Program-made: the position numbers and the translations under genes | The notes under the pieces: model-generated | The model's database searches: none | What the model was told of the DNA's origin: nothing | Seen by the model: only the letters and a program-made list of their open reading frames with translations | Part shown: positions 9,838-18,144 of the stretch, in pieces | Layout: each line of letters starts with the position of its first letter | How positions within the stretch are numbered: the first letter of the stretch is position 1 | Assembly (NCBI GenBank): GCA_016190375.1 | Contig: JACPQR010000205.1 | Span: forward strand, 1 to 64,000 | Length of the DNA stretch: 64,000 nucleotides | Direction of reading: 5' to 3' | Source: Deltaproteobacteria bacterium | Lineage (GTDB): Bacteria > Myxococcota_A > Polyangia > JACPQR01

Positions 9838-10748
9838 TCGCCATCGCGGCGCTTCTCGCCGGCTGCAGCTGCGAGGAACCGCGAACCCTGCCCCGCGAGG
9901 TGTACCTGATCGCCTCTCCATTCTGCGAGGACAACCTTGGGCAGGCGATCGGGCCCTATCTGATTCCCGAGGCCGTGTCGATCGACCTCGCGGTCGTCGA
10001 CGTGGGCACCACCGATGTGGGTCCGGTTCCAGTCGTCGCTCGCGTCCCTTGCGCGAACATCGAGATCCCGAGCGATTTCGATCCCGCGGACATCTTCAAC
10101 GCCGCGCTCATGCAGATCAGCGTCGTGATGGATCAGCTCCCCGTTCTGCCCCGTGACGGCGGGTATGGGCTTGTCGCCGGCCTCTACTTCGATGACCCCG
10201 ATTGCGCCAGCGGAGGGAGTCCTCCGGTTCTGTGCGCGATGTCGACGGCCTTCGGAGACCTCGCCCGCAGCGTGTGGCGCCTACCGCCAAACGGCGAGCA
10301 GCCACCCGAGGATGCAATCCCCCTTTACCTCATGTGCCCGACAGACGGCACGGCCTGCTTCGACACCGGCGACTGCTTCGAGGGCGAACCCCCCGACGGT
10401 GGGACGTTCGTGGAGTGCGCAAGCCTCGAGCTCGAGCGCTGCGCGAGCGATGCCCCGTGCCGGCGCGGCCTGACGTGCGGTGACGCCGGCTTCTGCGAGG
10501 TGGAGGACGGCACGTGCGCGAGGCCGACCGGCGATGGAGGGGTCGAAACCTGCAAGGGGAATGCATGCGTGGCAGGGGCAGTGTGCAGCGACCGCGGCTG
10601 CTTCGAGCCCGATGGCGGCATGGAATGCCTCAGGGGGACCTGTCAGGACACGACTGGGCTCCACCTGGGAGGTGCAGGAGGCTATGACGAGCGGGTCACC
10701 TACCTGCGTTGCCGCAGCCTTCATTCCTCCGCGTTCTCCGGCGAGTGA
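9822..10748 (+). CDS. Cys-rich lipoprotein of unknown function
   Basis: MQAAVIAIAALLAGC lipobox; overlaps the upstream stop; Cys-rich C-terminal half. Confidence 0.75.
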   Translation: MQAAVIAIAALLAGCSCEEPRTLPREVYLIASPFCEDNLGQAIGPYLIPEAVSIDLAVVDVGTTDVGPVPVVARVPCANIEIPSDFDPADIFNAALMQISVVMDQLPVLPRDGGYGLVAGLYFDDPDCASGGSPPVLCAMSTAFGDLARSVWRLPPNGEQPPEDAIPLYLMCPTDGTACFDTGDCFEGEPPDGGTFVECASLELERCASDAPCRRGLTCGDAGFCEVEDGTCARPTGDGGVETCKGNACVAGAVCSDRGCFEPDGGMECLRGTCQDTTGLHLGGAGGYDERVTYLRCRSLHSSAFSGE

Positions 10749-10757
10749 GAGGGTTGG

Positions 10758-12575
10758 TCAGCGCGGCGCCCGTGACGCACCCACGGTGAGCTCGCGCAGG
10801 CGCGCCCACCACTCCTGGCGGAGCGAGACCTCCTCGGCGCGCGCCGCCGATAGCTCCCGGGTCGCTCGATCGACCGCGGCGATGCCGGACGCGACTCCCG
10901 CGGCCAGCCGCCTGCGCAGCGCGGCGTTCGCGGGGACGTCGCGGAGCGCGATCAGGGCCTGGCGTCGCTCCTCGAGGCCGCGGCGCTCGATCTCCAGCGC
11001 CTCGTCGGCGCCGCGCGCGACCTCGGCGAGGCGCGCGAGGCGATCGAGGATCTCGCGCAGCCGCGCGGGCTCGGCCGACTCGGGGCCGCTCTGTTCGAGC
11101 CAGGTCAGGAGCGGGACGACGTACGCGTGGCTCGGATCCGCCGCGACGTTCGCCTGCGCGCGGTTCCTCTGGCGGAGCTCCAGCGTGACGGTGGCGTTCG
11201 ACGGGCCCGGCGCGACGGGCAGGAACCAACCGGCGGGCGTCGCGATCGTGCCGGGCGGCAGCGTGTCGGCGGCGAAGCCGGGCACAGCCGCGGCGAAGAG
11301 GTAGGTCTTCTCGCGGCGCGGCCGGGAAGAGGTGACCTCGAACCGCGTGCGGAGCACGGCGCGCAGCTCGACCTCGAGCGTGCCGCCCACCAGGCGCACC
11401 GCGCGGATCTCGTCCTCGACGCGCTCCTGGCTGGAGCGCACCGAGACCGAGGGCTCGAGCGCATAGGCGACGAACGCGTGCGTCCCCTCGGGAATGGTGC
11501 CGGTGACCCCGTCGCCCAGGAACCGCCCTCGCGCGTGGATCGAGACAGGCCCGCCCAGAAGCGGCGCCGCCAGCGGGTTCTCGAACAGGACGGCCCGGTA
11601 CGGGTGCTCCTGGCTCAGGGCTCCACCGGGCACGGGCCGATAGAAGAGGACCGTCTCCCCGGGGACCTCGCGGTCCACGAGAGGCACGAGCCCCGACTCG
11701 CCGAGGCCGAGCGAGACACGCGCCGCGCTGTCGACGAGAAAGCCGCCGTCCCCGTTCTCGCCCCGCTCGAAGAGGAGGACGGGATCCTCGGGCGCGCCAC
11801 CCGGCGAGGCCGGCTCGGGCGCCGCCGGTTCCTCGTCCGCGCTCTCGTCCTCGAGCCTCCGCCCCGCCCGCGTCGAGAGCTGTGGCATCTCGCGCTGCGC
11901 CATCGCGTAGGCGGCGTTGACCTCGGACGGCAGGACGTTCGAGACATGCGCGCGAGCTCCGTTCAGCTCGGTCTCCTCTTCCCGCACGAGACGTCCGTCG
12001 GACGAGAAGCGCGGGCGCCGCCCGACTCGCGGGGCGGCGAGGTCGTAGCGGAACGACAGCGGGACCTCGGTGGACAGCCCGAGCGAGACGTCGTGCCAGT
12101 CCTCGCCGGTGCGGTTGTCGACGACCGCGAGCCCTTGCAGACGGACGCGCCCGCGGTCGCCGGCGACGACTCGGTACGTCGGCTTCCAGCCCGTGACCTC
12201 CGCGACGTAGGTGATGCGAAGGTCGTGCTCGCCGTCCCGTGACAGACCGATGCGAAGAGTCTTGACCGCATCGGTCGAGACGCGGCGAAGGACCCGCACG
12301 CTCGAGATCGTCGCGCCGCGCTCGTCGACGACGGTCAGGCTCTTGAGGACATCGTCCACCTGATCGGGCCGCACGCTCAGGTCGACCGACCGCCCCTCCA
12401 TCGTGCCGCGCCGCTCGAAGTACCCGAGCCCGTTCTGGAACAGCACGACACGGCGGAGCGACAGCCGGCCAGTGCCCCCTGCGGCCTCGACCACGGGCCT
12501 GCTCCCCGCGCCGCATCCCAGGCTCCCCGACACCACCCCGACCAGCACCCACGCCGCCACGATGTCTCGTCTCAT
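10758..12575 (-). CDS. DUF4139-type lipoprotein
   Basis: MRRDIVAAWVLVGVVSGSLGC lipobox; RRVVLFQNGLGYFERRGTMEG and YVAEVTGWKPTYRVVAG...VVDNRTGEDWHDVSLGLST are typical of DUF4139. Confidence 0.85.
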   Translation of the reverse strand: MRRDIVAAWVLVGVVSGSLGCGAGSRPVVEAAGGTGRLSLRRVVLFQNGLGYFERRGTMEGRSVDLSVRPDQVDDVLKSLTVVDERGATISSVRVLRRVSTDAVKTLRIGLSRDGEHDLRITYVAEVTGWKPTYRVVAGDRGRVRLQGLAVVDNRTGEDWHDVSLGLSTEVPLSFRYDLAAPRVGRRPRFSSDGRLVREEETELNGARAHVSNVLPSEVNAAYAMAQREMPQLSTRAGRRLEDESADEEPAAPEPASPGGAPEDPVLLFERGENGDGGFLVDSAARVSLGLGESGLVPLVDREVPGETVLFYRPVPGGALSQEHPYRAVLFENPLAAPLLGGPVSIHARGRFLGDGVTGTIPEGTHAFVAYALEPSVSVRSSQERVEDEIRAVRLVGGTLEVELRAVLRTRFEVTSSRPRREKTYLFAAAVPGFAADTLPPGTIATPAGWFLPVAPGPSNATVTLELRQRNRAQANVAADPSHAYVVPLLTWLEQSGPESAEPARLREILDRLARLAEVARGADEALEIERRGLEERRQALIALRDVPANAALRRRLAAGVASGIAAVDRATRELSAARAEEVSLRQEWWARLRELTVGASRAPR

Positions 12576-12629
12576 GCGGCGAGTTTGACTGCTCCTCGCG
12601 GGAAGCCGTCGTAAGAAGCCGGTAAAAAC

Positions 12630-13478
12630 CTAGCCGAAGATCCCCTCGAGCGCGGCGATCTCTCCCGAGATCTGCGCGTCCATCGCGTCGATCACGGAGC
12701 GGGTCGCGCCGAGGACGCCGAGCATGGGATGATCGGCCAGCTCGGCCGCCGGCCTCGCGGGCCGCATGCCGCGTCCGGTCCACGACGCGACCTCGTTCGC
12801 GAGCGCGACCATCGCGACGATGCGCCTCTGGCCGTCGGGCAAGTCGGGGATGGCCCCGAGGTCATGGTGCAGCCGCGCGGTCATCTCGCAGGCCGGGGGG
12901 AGCTGCCAGAGCTTGAGCACCTCGCCGCCGACCTCGGCGTGGTCGGTTCCCCAGCGCTGGCGCTCGATCTCGAGCGTCGTGTCGGCGAACGTCGAGGAGA
13001 GCTTCAGCACGGTCCCGTACTCCTGCGGGAAGGCCTGGTTGAGGATGGCCTTGCCGATGTCGTGCAGAAGCCCGCAGGTGAAGGCGTGGCTGACGGTCAC
13101 CCCCTTGACGAGCCTGGCGCAGGCCTGCGAGGCCAGCGCGGTCGCGAGGGCGTGCTTCCAGAGGATCTTCTGCGTCGGGTCCGAGCCGGAGTGCGCCCCG
13201 CGCGACAACCTGCCGATCACGAGGTCGCGAACCGACTCGTAGCCGACGATGACCAGTGCTTCCGTGAGGTCACGGACCTGACGGCTCGCATGGTAGTAGG
13301 ACGAGTTCGCGGCGCGCAGCACCGTTGCCGTCAAGCCCTGGTCCTTGCTTATCTCCGACCCCACCTTGGTGGCGCTCGCCCTGGGGTCGCTCAGCGCTGC
13401 GAGAATCCTCCCCGCCGTCCCCGGCACAGCGCCCAGATCACCGACCCGCTTCAATACCTCCTGGCACGGCGATGTCAC
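12630..13478 (-). CDS. HDOD domain protein
   Basis: ASATKVGSEISKDQGLTATVLRAANSSYY...HAFTCGLLHDIGKAILNQ; start (GTG 13478) uncertain. Confidence 0.85.
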   Translation of the reverse strand: MTSPCQEVLKRVGDLGAVPGTAGRILAALSDPRASATKVGSEISKDQGLTATVLRAANSSYYHASRQVRDLTEALVIVGYESVRDLVIGRLSRGAHSGSDPTQKILWKHALATALASQACARLVKGVTVSHAFTCGLLHDIGKAILNQAFPQEYGTVLKLSSTFADTTLEIERQRWGTDHAEVGGEVLKLWQLPPACEMTARLHHDLGAIPDLPDGQRRIVAMVALANEVASWTGRGMRPARPAAELADHPMLGVLGATRSVIDAMDAQISGEIAALEGIFG

Positions 13479-13584
13479 GGGGACGAGGTTAACAAGTTCA
13501 CGAACCGGGCAGGCGACGAAGTTGCGAATGGCCTGGAGACGACGGCGGTTACGCGGGTTTCGTGAACTTGTTAACCTCGTCCCC
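13479..13584. repeat. 106-bp palindromic element with perfect 26-bp inverted terminal arms (REP/MITE-like)
   Basis: ggggacgaggttaacaagttcacgaa (13479-13504) is the exact reverse complement of ttcgtgaacttgttaacctcgtcccc (13559-13584). Confidence 0.93.
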
Positions 13585-16024
13585 TCGGTCTTGGCCGCGC
13601 CATCACGGTGGCGGCCTCGGCGGCGCCGTACGCGCGGCCCACGGCGGTGACCCGGTCGACCTCGTCCAGGATCTTGCCGATCGGGGCGAGGAAGGCCGCG
13701 GCGGTGGGGAAGCGCTCGCCGGGGTCGAGGGCGACGGCCCGGCTCATCACCTCGTCGAGGACGGGCGGAAGCGAGGGAACGTGCGACCTCAGGCTGGTCG
13801 GCGTGCCCTGCCGGACCATCCCGTCGAAGGGCAGCTTGCCGGTCAGCATCTCGTAGAGCGAAGCGCCCACGGAGAACAGGTCCGCGCGGTGGTCGATGCC
13901 CTCGCCTCGGAGCTGCTCGGGCGACATGTACTCGGGAGTCCCGGCGACGACCGAGCTCTTCGCCGCGGCGTCGAGCTGCTTCGCCAGGCCGAAGTCCATC
14001 AGCTTCACCAGGCCCGAGGTCGTCCGCATCATGTTCGAGGGCTTGACGTCGCGATGGATGATGTTGCGGCCGTGCGCGTACTCGAGCGCGCTCAGGACCT
14101 GCTTGGTGACCCGAAGCGCCTCCACGACGCCGAGCTTGCCGTCCTCCTCGGTCATGCTGGCGACCGACTTGCCGTCCACGTACTCCATGCAGATGAACAG
14201 CCGTCCCTCCAGCTCGCCGAAGTCGTGGATGGTCACGATGTTGGGGTGATTGAGCTGGGCGATGGAGCGCGCCTCGCGCTGGAACATGTCGCGCATTCCG
14301 GCGTGGCTGCCGTACTCCTCCGACATGAACTTGAGCGCGACGTCGCGGCCGAGGACCTGATCGACCGCGCGATAGACGACCGCCATCCCTCCGCGTCCCA
14401 GCTCGCCGCGCAGCTCGTAGCGTCCGGTTCGGTCGCCCGCCTCGACGCCGACCCCACGGCCAAGCGCCGTCATCCGCGACCCGACGGCGCTCTGCCACTT
14501 CCGGATCTCCTCGGCGCGCCGGTCGGCGTCGCGGTAGCCCGGCGACGCCTCCTCCACCGCCTCGAAGGAGGACACGGCCTCCCTCCATTGCCCGGCGGCG
14601 AGCTGGGCGAGCCCGAGCCGGAAGAAGACCTCGATGTTCTGCAGATCGCACGGCCGGTCGCCGATGAACTTGCGCAACGACCCGATCGACGGGCCGGCCC
14701 GCGCCCCGCGGACGGCGGTGTCGAAGAGCAAGTCGAGCGACACCGGCGCCTGCTCGAGGCCCACCACGCGGATCTGGACGACGCTCGATTCGCCCATCCG
14801 CGTGGCGATCGCCTGACCCTTCGCGAGGGCCGCGAGGACGTCGGGCTTTCGCACCTGACCCGCCGCGGACCGAGCCGCCTCGAGCGCGAGCGATGACAGG
14901 TCGTCCGCCCCGAGGTTGATCTGGACCACCGCGGTGGGCGGAACGATCGACGCCACCGGCGGCGAGCTCTTGGTCCGGTCGAACATCGCGTCGGGCGACG
15001 CCTCGAGCTTCGCCATCAGCACTCCGACGTCCTTGTAGTCCCCTACCTCGCGCCGGATCGCCGCGAACGTCTCGAGCGCCCTCGCCGTGTCGCCGCGCCG
15101 GGCCAGCGCCTTCCCGAGCCGGTAGTGGATCTCGGCCGTGCCCTCCGAGGCGGGCCGCTCGCTCGCGACGTTCTCGAGGAAACGCAGGGCGACGTCGTCG
15201 GAGAGCTGCTCGATCCGGTCCACGTAGCGCTCTGGCTCCTTCGAGGCCCGCGCCACGTCGACCCACGCCGCGGCGGCGCGCTCCTTCTGGCCCGCCATCT
15301 CGTACAGCTCGGCGGCGCGCTCGTGGTTGCCGCTCGCGGCCAGGAGCGGCGCCGCCTCCCCGGGCGAGCCCAGCACGTTCACGTAGAGGTGGATCGCCTC
15401 GTCGTCCAGACCGCCGTCGCGGTAGACGTCGGCCGCCCTGCGCACCTCGCCGGCCGCGAGGAGCGCCTCGGCCGCCTCGCGCGCGAGGTCCTGCAGCCGT
15501 GCGCGCTCCACGTCCGAGCCCGTGCACGAGGGCGCGATGGCCCGGAAGTCCGCCTCCGCCTGGCGCGCGCGCCCGGCGGGATCCGCCGCGTCGGGGCGAT
15601 CGCTCGCGGTCGGCCGCGACACGGCGCCTTCGGCGGAGCTGCGCAGGGGTGGCGCCACCTTGCGGCGCGCCTCCTCCGCCCGCTCCCTCTGACCGGCCTG
15701 CTCGTAGAAGTGGGCGGCGCGCGAGTAGTCGCCGCCCCGCTCGTACAGCTCGGCGGCCCTGAGCGACTGGCCCAGCCGCGCCGCGACCTGGGCGGCCCGC
15801 GCGGGCTTCTGCGCGCGGATGTAGTACTCGAGCGCCTCCTCCAGCCGATCGTTGCGCAGGGCGAGGCTCGCGGCCTCATCGTAGCGACCCTTCGCGAGCA
15901 GCTTCTCGATGCCCGGAAGCGGGCCCTTCGACGATCGGCCTCGGAGCACGAACGCCAGCACGAGGACGAGCAATGCCGCGACCGCGATGACGACCGGAAG
16001 CGGGATCGCGAGGAGGAAGCTCAT
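13571..16024 (-). CDS. Membrane-anchored TPR-rich protein with C-terminal Ser/Thr kinase domain
   Basis: N-terminal TM (MSFLLAIPLPVVIAVAALLVLVLAFVL); GRYELRGELGRGGMAVVYRA, IIHRDVKPSNMM, DFGLAK, APE-type GTPEYMSPEQ. Confidence 0.92.
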   Translation of the reverse strand: MSFLLAIPLPVVIAVAALLVLVLAFVLRGRSSKGPLPGIEKLLAKGRYDEAASLALRNDRLEEALEYYIRAQKPARAAQVAARLGQSLRAAELYERGGDYSRAAHFYEQAGQRERAEEARRKVAPPLRSSAEGAVSRPTASDRPDAADPAGRARQAEADFRAIAPSCTGSDVERARLQDLAREAAEALLAAGEVRRAADVYRDGGLDDEAIHLYVNVLGSPGEAAPLLAASGNHERAAELYEMAGQKERAAAAWVDVARASKEPERYVDRIEQLSDDVALRFLENVASERPASEGTAEIHYRLGKALARRGDTARALETFAAIRREVGDYKDVGVLMAKLEASPDAMFDRTKSSPPVASIVPPTAVVQINLGADDLSSLALEAARSAAGQVRKPDVLAALAKGQAIATRMGESSVVQIRVVGLEQAPVSLDLLFDTAVRGARAGPSIGSLRKFIGDRPCDLQNIEVFFRLGLAQLAAGQWREAVSSFEAVEEASPGYRDADRRAEEIRKWQSAVGSRMTALGRGVGVEAGDRTGRYELRGELGRGGMAVVYRAVDQVLGRDVALKFMSEEYGSHAGMRDMFQREARSIAQLNHPNIVTIHDFGELEGRLFICMEYVDGKSVASMTEEDGKLGVVEALRVTKQVLSALEYAHGRNIIHRDVKPSNMMRTTSGLVKLMDFGLAKQLDAAAKSSVVAGTPEYMSPEQLRGEGIDHRADLFSVGASLYEMLTGKLPFDGMVRQGTPTSLRSHVPSLPPVLDEVMSRAVALDPGERFPTAAAFLAPIGKILDEVDRVTAVGRAYGAAEAATVMARPRPRGRG

Positions 16025-18135
16025 CAATCGGCGACAGCCAGGAGCGCCTCGCTCGGCCCGACGACCTTGCGGGCCATCAGGAACGAAGCGTAGCGCGCGA
16101 ACGTGAACAGGAGCCTGGACTCGGTCGCCATGCGGGCGAGCTCGGCGAGGTGCTGCCCGGCCATCAGGCCCGCGCGAATCTCGTCCGTGACCTGCAGCGT
16201 CTCGACGACCGCGATCCGGCCGGAGTAGCCGGTCTGGCCGCAGGCGTCGCACCCGACCGCGCGCGGCAGCGGGACCTGCGCGCTCCTGTCCACCAGCCCG
16301 CGCGCGACGAGGCTCTCGAAGAGGATCGGCGCCGGGACCTCGGCGCGGCAGCAGCCCGGGCAGAGGCGCCTCACGAGCCGCTGCACGAGGACGAGCGCCA
16401 GCGACTGGGCGATGAGGCTTCGCCCGCACCCCAGGTTCTCGAAGCGCTGGACCGCCGTGATCGCGTCGTTCGCGTGCATCGAGGTGAACAGGAGGTGCCC
16501 CGTCATCGCCGCCTCGAGCGCCATCTTGGCGGTCTCCTCGTCGCGCACCTCGCCCACCATGACGACGTCCGGGTCCTGCCGCAGCATCGCCCTGAGCACC
16601 TGCGGGAAGCCCAGCCCGACCGCCGGGCTCACCTGGACCTGTGTGACCCCGGTCAAGCGGTACTCGATCGGGTCCTCGACCATCAGGATGTTGGAGTCGG
16701 GACGGGTCCGCCGGCGCTCGTTCAGGGTGGCGTAGAGCGTCGAGCTCTTGCCCGAGCCCGTCGGGCCCGCGACGATCACCGCGCCGTGTGGACGGTTGAG
16801 CGCCTTGCGGACCGACGCCAGGGTGCCGGGTTCGAGGAAGACGTGGTCGAGCGGTCGCATCATCGCCGCCGCTTCGAAGATCCTGAGCACGATCTTCTCG
16901 CCCCGGCTCGACGGGAGCGTGGACACGCGGATGTCGAGCTCGCGGCGTCCGGCGCGCATCCCGATGCGGCCGTCCTGCGGGAGGCGCCGCTCCGTGATGT
17001 CGAGCCCGCCCAGGATCTTGAGCCGCGCCACGAGCGACTTCGAGAACGAGGGCGGGACGAGCTCGTTCCAGTCGACGAGCAGACCGTGGACGCGGAACCG
17101 GATCCTGAGGCCCCCGGCGTCGGGCTCGACGTGCACGTCGCTCGCCTCCCGATCGAGCGCGGCGATGAGGATCCTGTTGACGAGGTTGATCACCTCCTCG
17201 CCGATCACGCGGATGTTCTTCTCCGCGTCGCGCTCCACGTCGACCTGGTCGAAGGTGAGCGCATCCGGCGCCATGGACGGAGCGCCGGGCCGCCGGCCGT
17301 CCGAGCTCGCGACCACGTCCAGCTTGAGCCGGAGGAACGTCTGCGCGAAGTCGTCCGACGAGATGGCCACGACCTCCGGATCGACGGCGTGCAGCACTCT
17401 CCTCAGGTCCGTCAGAGCCGCGACGTTTCGCGGGTCGACCATCCCGACCGTGAGCGTCTTGCCCGACAGCCTGAGGGGGACGAGCTGGTGCTTCTGGATG
17501 ACCTTGGGCGGCACCATCGCGACGACCTGGGCCACCAGGTCGTAGTCCGAGACCTTCACGAACGGGATGACGCCCAGCGCGGGGGGCACCGAGGCCCGGG
17601 CGACGGGCGCGGGCGTCGGCGTGGCCTGCGGGACGCCCATGGCGGGCGTCGCGCCGGACCCACGGCGCAGGCCCTTGAGGCTGGCCTGGAGCAGCCGGGT
17701 GGAGAGCCGGCGGGCGAGCGCGTGGCCGAACCCCGGGATCTTCGTGCAGAGCTGCTCCACGACCTCGATCGGGATCGCGAGGACCGTGCAGGTCTCCTCG
17801 GCCTGGACACCGAACGGCTGGGCGGTCCCGAGGATCGCCCCGACGTCGCCGAAGTGGTCTCCCACCCGCAGCGCCTCCGCGATCGTCGACTCCCCGGTCG
17901 CCGCGTCGATCACGCGAACGGTGGCCTTCCCGCGGAACACGATCCCCAACCACTGAGCCGGCGCACCCGCGGGCAGCACGCTCGACTGCGCGGGGAACTC
18001 GAACGCGACGACCCGTGGCGCCACCCGTCCGGCCACCGTCGGCTCGCACTTCGCGAACAGCGGCGTCGAGCCGAGGAACTCCGTGATGACGTCCACGCCG
18101 AGCTCCGCTCGCTTCGCTGCGCTCGGCCCGCTCAC
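16024..18135 (-). CDS. GspE/PilB-type secretion ATPase with N-terminal cyclic-nucleotide-binding-like domain and MshEN-like domain
   Basis: cNMP-type ALRVGDHFGDVGAILGTAQPF; VIQKHQLVPLRLSGKTLTVGMVDP; Walker A GPTGSGKSSTLYATL; MVGEVRDEETAKMALEAAMTGHLLFTSMHAND; zinc CPGC...CDAC; TGATG overlap with the kinase gene. Confidence 0.92.
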   Translation of the reverse strand: MSGPSAAKRAELGVDVITEFLGSTPLFAKCEPTVAGRVAPRVVAFEFPAQSSVLPAGAPAQWLGIVFRGKATVRVIDAATGESTIAEALRVGDHFGDVGAILGTAQPFGVQAEETCTVLAIPIEVVEQLCTKIPGFGHALARRLSTRLLQASLKGLRRGSGATPAMGVPQATPTPAPVARASVPPALGVIPFVKVSDYDLVAQVVAMVPPKVIQKHQLVPLRLSGKTLTVGMVDPRNVAALTDLRRVLHAVDPEVVAISSDDFAQTFLRLKLDVVASSDGRRPGAPSMAPDALTFDQVDVERDAEKNIRVIGEEVINLVNRILIAALDREASDVHVEPDAGGLRIRFRVHGLLVDWNELVPPSFSKSLVARLKILGGLDITERRLPQDGRIGMRAGRRELDIRVSTLPSSRGEKIVLRIFEAAAMMRPLDHVFLEPGTLASVRKALNRPHGAVIVAGPTGSGKSSTLYATLNERRRTRPDSNILMVEDPIEYRLTGVTQVQVSPAVGLGFPQVLRAMLRQDPDVVMVGEVRDEETAKMALEAAMTGHLLFTSMHANDAITAVQRFENLGCGRSLIAQSLALVLVQRLVRRLCPGCCRAEVPAPILFESLVARGLVDRSAQVPLPRAVGCDACGQTGYSGRIAVVETLQVTDEIRAGLMAGQHLAELARMATESRLLFTFARYASFLMARKVVGPSEALLAVAD

Positions 18136-18144
18136 CGGAACATG

